Assembly: GCA_951640195.1 (NCBI GenBank)
Contig: OX621174.1
Coordinates: 1,178,001 to 1,242,000, forward strand
Length of the DNA stretch: 64,000 nt
DNA from: Porpolomopsis calyptriformis
Lineage: Eukaryota; Basidiomycota; Agaricomycetes; Agaricales; Hygrophoraceae
Direction: 5' to 3'
The notes below the pieces were generated by a model. The model was not told where the DNA came from. It did no database searches and was given only the letters and a program-made list of their open reading frames with translations. Shown in pieces: positions 10,658 through 22,126 of this stretch (within the stretch, counting starts at the first letter, position 1; every line of letters begins with the position of its first letter). A program made the translations under genes and the position numbers.

Positions 10658-13140
10658 ATGTTGGGTGCATCCGACCGCTCCGCCATTTTCAGCCCTGTCG
10701 TGCCCAACCAGGCCGTGGCAACCCTCCTTCTGATTGAGAACTCACAGGAAATGGTCGCCATATGGCCGGATCTAAGAGATCATCATTTGCCTACTTTAAT
10801 CGGCACCATGAGAATCGCAAACCCTGTAGCACCAGTCCGTCTTCTCTTTTCTCAATCGCGTACTTTCCCTTCTCACACCCTCTCAGATAAAGATCCTCAT
10901 GCTTACCAGCTCCCCGGTCGACGAGCACACCTCACCCCCCAGCGCGCCGCGTGAATATTATGAATTACCCCAGGTCCAGTTCCATTTTCACCCCGACAAC
11001 AGGCTCTCTATTTCTACCATAAACCGAGGAATAGACGTGCGTCCCCACCGTTGGCAACCCCCCGCCTTCGCTGACACCCTCCGTCCCTAGTTGCTGGCTT
11101 CCACCGGCCTCGGAGAACCCACAGCTCGTCACATCGTGATCGTGGCTGCATCTACTCCCGTAGAGGATATGATACCGGAAATGACTGATGTAACCCTGAA
11201 TGCCCGCTCAGGTTGGCACGTTCTCGCACACAAACTCAGTCAGGTATTACGTTTTTAACTTTTTTGCTACATCAATAACCATATCGTCCATCTCCAGCAG
11301 GGAATCCATTGTCATATGATCCTCAACCCCAACCAGAATATGAACGCCTTTACAGAATTGTTCTATGAAACAGTCAGTTCCCATTAATGTAATCACTTCG
11401 CTTTTTTTCCGTGCTTACTAATACAATATCATCAGTTACGTCTACAAAATTTCCAGGAAGTCGCGCCATGGTTCCAAACGGATGAAAACTACCTGTTTCA
11501 CCTCTCGTCTGCCCCGATCAACCACGTTTCGGGCCTTACGTGTTTGTAGAAAACAAATCCCCGCTTTGATTTCAAGACTGATTGTGTCGTCATAGCTGGA
11601 TCACAGGTACCCTGCACGAGTGTACGTAAAAGTCATTGCCCACCCCTTGTCCCGTACTTAGTTAGAAACTTCTCAGTCGTTCGCAGGCATCCACCCTTCA
11701 TCTTTCCCTCCAAACTACGCTTTTCCATCCGACTTTCACCCTGTTAATTCAGATGACTTACACGGTTCCTTGGCGGTGACGGCAGACTCCCAAGTAGATG
11801 TTTCTCAGCCTAGTCTAGTTGCACGCCTACAGCAGGCACACGGATTAACGAAGAAGAAAATTTACGGGGTCAAACCTAATCGACAACCTTTCTTCCGCGA
11901 CGAGCGTGTCCGCGAAAAGTATCGTCGAGCTCCTACTTCTCTTACGATCTCTCCTTCTTTAACTTCTCCAGGATCCCTCGTCTACCGGGAAGGACCGAGC
12001 TCGTCCAGATCAAGGCATGATCACAGGCGTCTGAATGACTCGAGTCAAGTTATCGCATCCAATCCCCATCCCAAGACAAGTCCACTACCTCCTTGGCCAC
12101 GACGCTTTTCATCTCCGGAAACCGATGCTTCCCTACCCTCTCCCACGACTGCCTCGACGTATAACACCATATCACCTGTGTTACCCTGTTATTCAGACTT
12201 GGATCAGTTTTCTCCCACCTTAACTTCACCTGTCACCCCATCCGCAGACGATAATTACACTCAGGATCCTTGTTTACAATCAATTAGAATGAGTCCCTAC
12301 AGACCAATGGATCCAGGCGTCCGAATGATCGAACCCACATGGCTGGAAAACCAGTATCCTACCTCTGGCGCACCACCACCACTCTCCCCCACCTCCCAGA
12401 TCCCGCTGTCCTTCCATACTGATGGCGAAATCAATGAAATGTCCTCCATCGCTCCCAAAAGGCAGTCTCTCCCACCGCCACTGCCCCCACCACCCCTTTC
12501 TGCGTCACTACCAACCTACAAGACCCCTCTTATTCCCGGCCCACCTATCGGGCTTAATCCATCTACCATGTCACACGGCGCAAGCAGCAGCGGCACCTTC
12601 ATCGAACCCATGCCCCCCTTTTCCCTCCCACACCTCACCGATACCTCCTTGGACGCGCTCGACAAGCCGTTCATATTCAACGACGAGTACGAGGACGATA
12701 TGGAGCGGTCCATGGACGACGACGACGTCGTCGTCGGCCCACCCCCCATCTCACCCGTCGCACCCGCCCCCCTTCCAGCCAGCTTCCGATACACTCTCCC
12801 CCCACCGTCGTCCCCGATCGACCGCATCGTCGGAGGTGCCCCGCCTGCCTCGCTGCCCAACCCGCCCGCGCCTCCATACCCACCGCTAACGCTGACCACT
12901 CGGCCGCTTCTTCCTCCTCTCCCTCTCCCTCTCCCTGCTACTGCTCCCCTCGCATCCCCAACGGCGGCGGCCTCTCCGATGCGGCTGGCCTACGCGCGCG
13001 ACATCCCATATCCTCTCCCTCGGCCGAACGTAATGACGACAGCTCTGCACGACTCTTCTCAAAGACCGTCCTCTCATGATAATGTATCTCCAGGGTATGC
13101 AATCGGTGGTAGCTCCTCACTTACCGGATGGGCCGGTTAA
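10658..13140 (+). CDS. MED25: MED25-type VWA-domain protein (Mediator subunit candidate)
   Basis: Seven exons: 10658-10834, 10887-11036, 11091-11243, 11298-11372, 11436-11539, 11596-11621 and 11687-13140. They join in phase to 712 aa. The first 250 residues form a von Willebrand A-like fold: strand AVATLLLIENSQEM with WPDLRDHHLPTL, then IKILMLTSSPVDEH, ISTINRGID, ARHIVIVAASTP and GIHCHMILNP. This layout matches the fungal Med25-type VWA family, which docks on Mediator and contacts activators. The metal-site DxSxS is replaced by ENSQE, as is common in the family. Residues 280-700 are Pro/Ser-rich and disordered. Exon 4 has a tandem acceptor (cagcag) that would add or drop one Gln. The assignment rests on domain pattern, not a search. 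Confidence 0.7.
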
Positions 13141-13400
13141 AAAATTTGCGACGCCCTTTTAGTTTTTTTTTTTTTTTTTGTGTGTGTTTTTGGCTGTTGG
13201 CTGTTAACTGTATGATGGACTTCGATCTGCCGCTCTCGTTATCGAAGCAGTTGTTTTTTTTTCTTTCTTTTCTTTTTTGGAAGTTACACGCATTGTCATC
13301 GGCATCGTCATCTGTAATCTCATGTCATTATCACGCAATAAATTTGTTTTTTGTATCTTGTGCTATCTCTCCATCACTGTGCGAAACCGCGTAAGCATCG

Positions 13401-13537
13401 AGCATCCACATGGGAGTTAATCCCATCAGTCTACTCCAATAAAATACAACAAAGCTATAAACACTCCATTTGGACTGCTGTTTAAGAAGTGCTGCTTTAT
13501 TGGAGTAGACTAACAGAACAACTCCCATATGTATGCT
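13401..13537. repeat. Small MITE-like element with imperfect terminal inverted repeats
   Basis: The left end (13401-13440) and the inverted right end (13497-13537) share AGCAT, ATGGGAGTT and the 16-mer AGTCTACTCCAATAAA, with a few differences between them. The element is about 137 bp and has no coding capacity. It lies between the convergent MED25-like and PRP46 genes. No clear target-site duplication was found. Confidence 0.65.
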
Positions 13538-13655
13538 TTTTTTGCTGTCACAGAAGGGTGATACAGAGATACACTTATGCTTAGAGGGACTAGCACAGGC
13601 ACATGGCCTCCAAAAGCAGGTGGTTGGGCTAGTGTTATCAATGCTATCTGATCCA

Positions 13656-15360
13656 CTATGATTGCTCTGCATAAACCTGGCCAAAACGCATCGATCAGTA
13701 CAGCGCGGGATGTTTAGAAAACGGACGTTACCTTGATGGTTTTATCTGCGCCACCGGTGATTAGACGAGTCCCTGTAATGTCAAACGTGGAACAAAAAAT
13801 TCCGGCCTCCGCCTCGAGAGAGCCAGGTTGTGGGACATCCTCCATATTCTGAAACGGAACTCCAGTATTATAATCCCAAAAGGTCATAGAGCCATTATCG
13901 GCTGAGGTAACCCAAAAGAAGGAAAAAAACCATCAGCGGGGATTAATGGGGAGCATGCGCGTGGGTAAAAACAATCGAAGGACTAACCGCCAGAGAAGAA
14001 AACGCCCTCGGCATTAACTGACATGGTGTTGATAATAGCGTTATGTCCGCTAAAGTTGAAGACGAATGTGCCCTCCGGACACTTCCATTTCTTGATATTG
14101 TTTCCGCCTGCCGATCCGGAGGCGAAGGAATATTCGGTAGGGTGGATCGCAAGCGCCCGAACGGATTTTTTGTGATGCGTCAGGGTGACCATGGTCTTTC
14201 CCGCGGCGAGATCCCAAAGCCTGACAGAAAAAGGAAAGGGTGGGGGGTGGTGGTCCGTCAGCTGATAAATATATCGCGTCAACAAAGTGGCGACAATAAC
14301 CCACCGGACCGTTGAATCCATGCTGCCGGTAATGATTTGAGGGTCGGACTCTTGGCACTTGACATCGGCAACGGTACCGGTGTGACCAGAGAGTACGTGA
14401 ATTTGGGCCTTCGTCCGCATGTCCCACACCCGAGCAGAGGCATCTCGTCCTGATGTTACGAGAACGTCCAGGGTAGGGTGCAGACTCAGAGAGTACACGC
14501 CAGATAGGTGGCCGTGATAATGCCGAATAACCTTGTTAGCCTCTAAATCCCAGCATTTGACCATCTAAATAAATTTAAATCATCTGAGTCCGGCTTGGCT
14601 GAGGCGAAAAAAGAGGATGCATGTTCACTTTGTCTTCTCCGCACGAAAATATATAGGGATGGCGTGGAGAAACTGCCAGACCTCTGACTGTTGAAATATG
14701 TCCGGTGAGCGATAGTTTTAGCTCGCCCGAGGCTAAATCCCATATTTTGATGACTCGATCACCGGCCCCGGTGGCAAACCACTTGTTTCCTGGCTCTACA
14801 GCGACGCTCCGTACCCAACCCAAGTGCCCAGAGATCACACGGACAAGTTTCCACGGTGGATGGTAGGTAGGCTTTATTGTTCTTACTGTTTTGTGGAGCG
14901 CAAGCGCTTGTGACAGGGCGGTTGAAGAAGTGAACGTCGAGGGTTGTGCAGCTGGCGTTTTGTCTATGGCTGCGATCATCCGGGACATGTCCGTCGAGGC
15001 TGCGTGATGAATGTGCAAGGTTTAGCATCGGATTTTGAGACGTCATCTTCCCAAACTTACGGCCGGCTGTGATTGCCTTGAATTGGGTTGTTGGGCGTGC
15101 GGGACCGATTGGGCCTTGTTGAGCAAGAAGGACGCGCGGAAGCTCCTTGGAATCTTTGTATTCGTCATTAATTTTTGCGGACAAGCGTACTTTGGCACTG
15201 CCACGTTTGGGAGTCAACACACGAATGAGGAGCGCTTGTAAGGTGGCTAGACGGACCTCTTTTCGTCATCCCTCAGCCCTTGATCAGGGTACGGTTCAAA
15301 AATGTCACGCGTGCGCTTGGCACTCTTTTGTAGCAGAGGTGGGAACACGGATGTGGCCAT
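13656..15360 (-). CDS. PRP46: PRP46/PLRG1, WD40 spliceosome (NTC) subunit
   Basis: Seven exons in transcription order: 15360-15257, 15197-15061, 14999-14629, 14564-14305, 14220-13988, 13901-13732 and 13676-13656. They give 431 aa. The N-terminus carries KRTRDIF and [15 protein letters not shown], typical of the family. WD repeats start at [17 protein letters not shown]. Successive blades end IKIWD, VKCWD, ARVWD, RLWD, IKKWK and TFWD. The last repeat ends [14 protein letters not shown]. The protein belongs to the Prp19/NTC complex that activates the spliceosome. The last coding exon is only 21 nt. It is divergently placed with TFIIS. Confidence 0.93.
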
Positions 15361-15632
15361 GTTATCGTTACCAGAGAGAAAAGGATCCAGATGGCAGTTG
15401 CAAGACGTCTGCAGAAGAGGGGGAGATGAGGCGGAATACGCGTTGGGTACCAGAAATGTTGCGGTGGCAAGAAAAGCAGCAGGTAATGTTTGCACTTGTT
15501 TTCGCTACCCAGTCTTTTCCCATCACCGTCATCCATCTTACTACCTACGAGCACAGGGGCTCATTTTCGTTCTTTCAGTTGGAGCAGTCGTTACTTTTGT
15601 TTTACCTGTAGAACGTATATAGCTAGGAGGAG

Positions 15633-17061
15633 ATGACGGATTCGACAGAGTTAAAGAAACTCGTGAAACAGCTGCAAAGTGCAGCAACTGATGAGGTGAT
15701 TAGCTTTTTTTACCGTTTATTTCGTCAGGCTCAAGCGTTATATTTTATTTTCCAGGAAATAATAAACCTTTTGAACGTTCTCCACAAAGATTTTCAAGTT
15801 AATGAAGCCGTCCTCAGGGTAGGGTATTTCTCCCGCCTTTTTTTTCGCGTCTTTTTTTTTTCCTATTCTGGTCAAAACATGTGCTAACTCCTTGGGTTTT
15901 TTTTATTTATTTCCTTTTGTAGGAGAGCAAGGCAGGCTTGGCGGTAGGCAAGTTACGATCTCATTCGCAAAAAGAAGTCTCCGACTTGGCCAAGGAGGTC
16001 GTTAAGAAATGGAAAAGCGAGGTTGAGCGGGCTAAAACCGGCAGTGGCGCCGCCAGAAACGGGCAATCAAATTGTATGTTATTTCGTCGTGCCACCGGAC
16101 ATATATTCTAACAATCCAGCAGCCAGGAAAAGCTCCTTGGGAAGTAATCCTCCTACACCCCTCACCGCAAAACCTCTTAATGCGAAAACCGAATGTCGAA
16201 CGGCTAAAGGAGATGGACTAGTAATCAACACAACTAGTGACAAAACAAGGGATAAATGTCTGGAGCTGACATACGACGGTCTTGCATGCGACTCAGATGC
16301 TCGTGAGTACCTACATTTTCAACACACAATAATCCCTGATCCCCCCTCAGCGTCGGAACTGATTCTCAAACGGGCACGTGGAATTGAAAGCGCCGTGCTG
16401 GACGAATTCAACGGAGTCAATGTCTCATACAAGTCCAAAATCCGTTCGTTGTTCGTCAACTTGAAGGACAAAGATAATCCTGGACTTCGTGAAAGCATCA
16501 TCAGCGGTGAACTCGCTATCGAAAAATTTTGCAAAATGACGAGCCAGGTATGGACCGTATTTGGTTTTTCGCCTGAAGGATCCTCACCGCCTCTCCACCT
16601 ACCAGGAAATGGCGTCGGATGAGAGGAAGGCATTGTATTCCAAAATTATGGAAGACAATTTGCACAAATCTCTCGGCGCGGAAGAGCAGCAAGCCGAAAC
16701 GGACGCATTCCAATGTGCTAGATGCAAGCAGGCATGTTTCATTGTTTGCCTTTCTTCCGCCTCGGCTTACTTTTAGCAGAGAAAATGTCGATACCGTCAA
16801 GCTCAAACTCGGAGCGCTGATGAACCCATGACTGTACGTGATTCTCACCTATGCGAAGCTGAAAGGCATGTTTATCTTCGGCCATCGTTAAATCCCAGAC
16901 TTTTGTGACGTATGTGTCTTTTTTTCTTTCACTTTGCAATCCGTGACCTGATTTGTTCATCGACCAGATGCGTCAATTGTAACAATAGGTATTATCATTT
17001 CACCGAGCCTACATGTCTCTCGAATGCTCACACACGAACCTACAGGTGGAAGTTTTCGTAG
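15633..17061 (+). CDS. DST1: Transcription elongation factor TFIIS
   Basis: Ten exons: 15633-15695, 15756-15818, 15923-16073, 16120-16302, 16351-16547, 16606-16731, 16780-16833, 16899-16909, 16968-16988 and 17046-17061. They give 294 aa. It rescues arrested RNA polymerase II by stimulating transcript cleavage. The N-terminal LW domain (about 1-80, KLRSHSQKEV...KWKSEVE), the central domain (PSELILKRARGIE...KDKDNPGLR) and the C-terminal zinc ribbon (CARCKQRKC...CVNC) are all present. The catalytic loop is TRSADEPMT. The ribbon is assembled from exons 6-10, including an 11-nt micro-exon. The intron after exon 6 is GC-AG. Every domain junction is correct only with this splicing. Confidence 0.95.
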
Positions 17062-17364
17062 GGTTTAGATTAAAAGTCTTTTTTATTGCCTGCATCTTCG
17101 TCGCTTCCTTTGGACTCGCATATGTATCTCTTACACTTCGCTTTTTTTTCTCTTCTGCTTTTCTCGTCTTTAAGTCTCTTCAGAGAGCTTCGCTGTATAT
17201 CTCGTTTTTCCAACTCCTTCCTTTTCCCCCTCACACCGATTCCCATAACCTGAGTCTAAGCGCGTTGTCACGATGGTCACAAAATTGAGGTACGCGTCTG
17301 ATCCCTCCCCGTAACTTCATAACATCATATCGAACACATCCCAACACGACATTCGCGTAATAAT

Positions 17365-17941
17365 ATGTCTGAAGAACCCGAGGATGTCAAGCCAAAGCTC
17401 AACCTGACAATAAACTATCAGGGAAATCGTATGTGAACTTGTTTTGGGGGACCTCAACAGCGTCTAACCCTTTTCTCACCCAGATATCACTATAAAAGTT
17501 AAAGCTAATACGACTTTTAAAAAAATCTTTGATGCCGCCGAGGTAACGTCGATAATACGGTCTTCATTTCCAACTCAAACATTTTTTCTCTCGGCAGAAA
17601 CGGTTTGGGAAGGAGTCGGGCAAGTCATCCTTGTTGTTTTCTCTTTTTCAGAAACGCGAATTAAAGTTCTTCTGCCTCATCTCCTTGGTTTCTCTTTAGG
17701 AACTTTCAAATTCGTTCATGAGGGCCAGCGGTTGCAGCCACAAGAGACTCCGGCTGGTGTACGTTTCCCCACTGGAAATCCACACTGATATCTGAAGTTT
17801 TCACGTCTCCATTTCACAGAGGGGGTTAGAAGATGGCGATCTTATCGACGCGTTTCTAGAGCAGGTATGGTGCTCTGCTCCACTGACCCCAGTTATCTGT
17901 TGCATCTCACCCCATCACTTCGTCAGCTGGGCGGATCTTGA
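17365..17941 (+). CDS. SMT3: SUMO (SMT3)
   Basis: Six exons (17365-17428, 17484-17542, 17598-17619, 17700-17758, 17820-17864, 17927-17941) give 87 aa. The ubiquitin-like fold shows LNLTINYQGN, HITIKVKANTTFKKIFDAAE, FKFVHEGQRL, TPAG and LEDGDLIDAFLEQLGG. The diglycine is followed by a single Ser that a SUMO protease would remove. Exon 3 ends at a GC-AG intron (gcaagt). This copy keeps the usual KRFGKESG loop and is the likely main SUMO of the organism. Confidence 0.95.
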
Positions 17942-18112
17942 CAGGTCTTATGCCATTCTACTCGTATTGGAGCTGTGTATACCAAGTTGATCAACCCAAT
18001 GTTATCGCCTCCACTCCTGAGACTGTCACACTTGTTACATTGTGACAAGTCGCGTTTTTAGTGTTTACGACAATCACCCCGGCGTCTATTCTGGCTCTAA
18101 ACTCCCTGTGGC

Positions 18113-18694
18113 ATGTCTGGTCCCTCCGGTCCATTACCCCCAACTCAGGACATCAAACCTCAGAAAAAAATCGGGATCGTAGTCACTCTTGAGCATAAAT
18201 GTACTTTCTTTCGTCCTTTCCTTTTGGAGCTACTCACCCTTGTCCAAGCGATCAAATTTGCATTGAAGAGAACTGCAAAAATCAGCAAAGTTCTAGATAC
18301 ATTTGCAGTCAGTGCCCTCTCGTTCTCTGTTTCTAGTCTTCCAATTTAGCGCAGCTGGGCTGACGTTGTCATCATCTCTTCAAGAATCAGCTTGGAGTAG
18401 AACGAAGTATGTTCTCGCTGGTCCCTTCTTGAGCCTGGTCCGCGAGCTAACGACTGAGAATAGGTGCGCTGAGATTTTCTTTTGACGGCCAGACGGTACG
18501 CGGAAACCCTGATGAAACACCCGAAAGTGTAAGATCATTGTTCATTATTCTCATGTCGACTTACGATTAACGTCTCCCTAGCTTGGGATGGATGAAAATG
18601 ATGAGATTGATGCCCATTTAATGATGGTGTGTATTCCATCTCTCGACTATCTCGAGATACTAACAGGAAACGTCATTAGCAAGGAGGCTGTTGA
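18113..18694 (+). CDS. Divergent second SUMO, tandem duplicate
   Basis: Six exons (18113-18200, 18249-18307, 18391-18406, 18464-18528, 18582-18626, 18680-18694) give 95 aa. The fold reads VVTLEHKSIKFALKRTAKI, SKVLDTFA, ALRFSFDGQTVRGNPDETPE, LGMDENDEIDAHLMM, then QGGC and stop. The last exon is reached from a TACTAAC branch site with acceptor cattag; an earlier AG would destroy the diglycine. Intron phases and the lengths of exons 2, 5 and 6 equal those of the SUMO gene 170 bp upstream, which is strong evidence for tandem duplication. The loop before LRFSFDGQ differs from canonical SUMO. It may be a specialised or non-conjugating isoform. Confidence 0.85.
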
Positions 18695-19408
18695 TATTTG
18701 CATGCCCTGAGTTCGCCTCGGGAATGTCCTTCGGTTTCGTCATTGTTTTGTATAGCTATATTGTGCAGGGCGAATGAAGGCACTTGTATTCTGCAGAGGC
18801 CCGGAGATGGTGAGGTGCATCTCTTGCTTGTGGCATAATGATGATTCGGTGTACAAGCAGCTTGAAATTGGAGACGTTGAGTCCCTTCATCTTGCCCCAG
18901 CTCTTCATATTCGGTCTCGATGTCAGGTTTGAATCCCACTCTTCGATAGTGCCCTTGTCGATCGTGATGGGTAAGGTACTCTGACGATCGGGGCACAGAA
19001 TGGACATTCCAAACTGTTGGCGGTGTGCACATGAAGGGTTTGAACGGCTTGCCACCAACCATGTCTAAACCTGTCCAAGCCGTTCAACCAGATCGTAACG
19101 GAAAAGACTCGGGGCATTCCACACGGGTAGACAGCTGAACGATCGTGAACAAGATCCTTGGCATCAGCGATCAGGTCTTGGCAAGGTCTTGGCAAGTTCT
19201 TGGCCTTTCGACAGCTTCTATCTCTGCACGCAGAGAATGTAAGATGACTGGAATGAAGCTGAAAGTGCCTTCTACAATATGCTGATTAGGCTGTGGCTGA
19301 GGCTGAAAAGGTCATGATGCCAGACATGACATGTTCATAGGACGTGTGCTCGCGTTTGCCTCCTGGACAGCTCAGTCAATACCGACGAGCTCGATTTCCT
19401 TTCTCTAC
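18695..19408. other. Intergenic region
   Basis: Minus-strand frames of 90-128 codons (18676-19195) have no recognised motif and overlap the end of the second SUMO gene. A short direct repeat of GTCTTGGCAAG occurs at about 19172-19198. The promoter of ATG22 presumably lies in the right half. Confidence 0.5.
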
Positions 19409-21516
19409 ATGACCAGGTCGACCCGTTATCAGACGCATCTGCGTGGCTGGTTGAGTTACGCCTTTGCCAGGTGAATAGACACGTCACCGAAGCAGGAGAG
19501 TTGAGAGCTCATCAAAAACTCACAGTGAGGTCTTCGTCGTGGTCTCTTTGACGTTGTTCCTTCCTATATGTCTGGAACAATTCGCAAGAGACAACGGATT
19601 TTTGTTGCCCGAGCGGACAAAACCCTGCTCATCCATCATCGCTCAACAAGCCCCCGAGACTCGATGTGTAGTAAAGATTGGGTGGTCCTGGATTGACAGT
19701 GCTAGCTTCAGGTACTCTATGTGTCATCCCCCAACTCCCACAGGTCTAATTAACAGCATTCTAGTCTCTATGTGTATTCAATTTCGGTCGCGCTTCAGGC
19801 GCTTACGGTTATTTCCATGGGCGGGATTGCCGACCACCGTGTGCATTTCCTCCCCATTCACTCTTTTGCTCATTCTCAACTCGCGTTCATTAAGCTCCAC
19901 ATCGCAAACTATCCCTATTCACGTTTGCATTTCTGGGAGCGTCGGCCGCCACCCTTTTTCTCATCTTACCGTCGACGTCGCCCGTATGGCTCCTGTCTGC
20001 ACCACTTGCTATGCTTGCAAACGTCGGATTCAGCGCCTCAATAGTGGCATTAAATGCATACTTACCAGGCCTCGCCAAAGAGTCACCGGAAGTCGTCACG
20101 GTGCTCGAAGACCTCCAGGAAGTCTCAAGCCCAGATGACGATAATGATGGCATACCGTCTGGGACATATTCGGCAGCCCAACAGACTGCTGAGGAGCCCC
20201 TTCTACGCCCCACACCCTCAGATGACGCGGATACTCTCAGAAAAAAGTATGATACCGTGTTGGCTAACGCCATTTCTCGTATATCTTCTCTCGGCATCGC
20301 TCTGGGTTACAGTGCTGGTATCATTCTTTTGTTGCTCACGCTTATACCCGTCACAAGACTTCACGGTTCTACCTTCTCTCTCCGACTCGCCATTGGCCTC
20401 AGCGGAATTTGGTGGGCGTTCTTCTCTATTCCTGCTGCAATATGGCTCCCGAGCGCGCACGAAGTGGCGGCTGTCAATCAAGATGCAACGTGGATCGAGG
20501 ACGCTGACGCAGCTGACGGAGATAAGGAGTGGGATTTGCGCAGGGAGGTGATCGCTGCTTGGAAGACACTCGGTCGGATGCTCCGCTTGCGCGAGATCAA
20601 GAAAATGCGTAACACATTCCTCTATCTCGCGGCTTGGTTTCTCTTGTCAGATGGTCAGCATCCACCCCCGTCCTGCGAACGAACCTGAACTGATTTTTTA
20701 TTTATTTTAAATTGCAACCTTTTCTGGCAGGTTTTACAACGATAACCTCGACGGCCATCCTGTTTGGGAAAACGACGCTTGGCATGCAAGCTTCCGCACT
20801 CGTGCTCATCGGCGTGATTACACCAAGCGCCGGGATCATCGGCTCTCTCGTCTGGCCGGTCCTCCAACGCCGATATGCGTGGACAAATTTGAAGGTTCTC
20901 GTCATCCTCGTTGTCTTAGCATCTATGATCCCGGCGTACGGCTGTCTTGGCTTTCTGCCGCTGTTTCGGCGCGTGCGGTTCGGGGGGCTCACCACTCAGG
21001 GCGAGATGTTTGGATTGGCTGTATATTTTGGTGAGCAGCTCGCGCGGGTCTGGTCGACGCTTTCTCGTTTAAGAGGTCTCATCGTTTTTTTTGTTTCTCT
21101 TCCTTTCTTAGGTTCTGTTTATGGTGCATTCCAAGGATACGCTAGAGCATTCTACGCTGAATTGTTGCCTCCGGGGGAAGAAGCAAGATGGTGAGTCTCA
21201 CACATTTCATCTTTGCTTATGCTACTCCGCTCACTTATCGTAAGGTATGGCCTTTTTTCTATCACAGACAAGGTGATATTTCCCGAGCATTTCCATCTCA
21301 TTTTTTTGCTCATCACTTCTGATCTCCATCTAGTCAAGCTCCTTCCTGGGACCGTTGATCGTTGGTTTGATCGCCGACACCACGGGGAACATCCGAAACG
21401 CGTTCTTCTTCCTCGTTCTCATGATTTGGCTAGCGGTACCGGTGTTGATGGCTGTGGACGTCGAGCGGGGCCGACGGGATGCTAGAAACTATCGCTCAAC
21501 GCGTCCTCTAATGTAG
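19409..21516 (+). CDS. ATG22: ATG22-like vacuolar amino-acid effluxer (MFS)
   Basis: Eight exons: 19409-19470, 19526-19711, 19765-19838, 19895-20653, 20731-21030, 21112-21190, 21245-21272 and 21334-21516. They give 556 aa. Family marks are RGWLSYAFASEVFVVV, LPICLEQFARDNG, CVVKIGWSWIDSASF, SVALQALTVISMGGIADH and NVGFSASIVALNAYLP. Later come GIALGYSAGI, TAILFGKTTLGM and the C-terminal FYAELLPPGEEARWYGLFSITDK. Eleven to twelve membrane helices are apparent, with a long acidic loop near residues 190-240. Atg22 exports amino acids from the vacuole after autophagic breakdown. The ATG at 19409 is the first that joins the frame; an extra 5' exon cannot be excluded. Confidence 0.92.
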
Positions 21517-22065
21517 GATTTTTTTTTTTGGATGACAATAAAATAGTATTTTGCGTGAGCTCAGACTCATTCGAACCCTCCTCCTACCACTTGACAGGCA
21601 GGTATTTGGTATGTGCAGTGTGTTCCAATTGTTTTCGAATCGGAAACCAAGGAAAAAAATACTGAAAACACTATTTTATGGTCTGAACTGTGGTGATATG
21701 TGGATACAACGCCCTACGGCCGCCAGTGACCTCAGCTAAAATGATGAAATCGACTACTGTGATGCGGGACAAATATGATTGGGCCAAACTAATAACCTGA
21801 TGAAAATTTATTGTACCATGAGACCGAGATGCTTGCCAGAATAATAAATAACCTACATTCCGAAACGGACACTCAACTTGTTGCGGCGGACTGCTGCGTA
21901 TCCGGGCTAGCTTGGCAGAGAATACCTCTGTAGGAGGGCTTTCGCTTGGTCGCATTTCCCGCGTGACAAATAGACGAAACCAAGGCTCCGGATCATGTGC
22001 CAAATAATTGGATTGGGAGCTCCGACGTCGAAGCCAGTGAGTGCCCTCTTGTAAGGTGTCTCGTA
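21517..22065. other. 3' flank of NLR copy A with a degenerate terminal TPR
   Basis: Read on the minus strand, about 22060-21907 still spells a weak TPR (YKRALTGFDVGAPNP, GFVYLSRGKCDQAKALLQR), separated from copy A by the hairpin at 22066-22115. Further on (about 21870-21780), sequence like the 3' flank of the other copies appears, including a GTAGGTTATTTATTATTC block. The side next to ATG22 is its 3' region. Confidence 0.55.
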
Positions 22066-22115
22066 TGAGGGACCAAACTGGACAAAAAGCAAAAGTTGTC
22101 CAGTTTGGTCCCTCA
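22066..22115. repeat. 20-bp perfect inverted repeat at the 3' end of NLR copy A
   Basis: The arm at 22066-22085 is the exact reverse complement of 22096-22115, with a 10-nt loop. It lies immediately beyond the stop codon of copy A and splits the TPR array from a degenerate last repeat, so it looks inserted. Confidence 0.85.
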
Positions 22116-22126
22116 CATTCGTTCAT

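Noticed and set aside
18582..18780. Second SUMO ending in a hydrophobic tail (acceptor at 18666)
   Set aside because: That AG lies only two bases past the TACTAAC branch adenine. The next AG at 18679 restores the diglycine and the 15-nt last exon seen in the sister gene.
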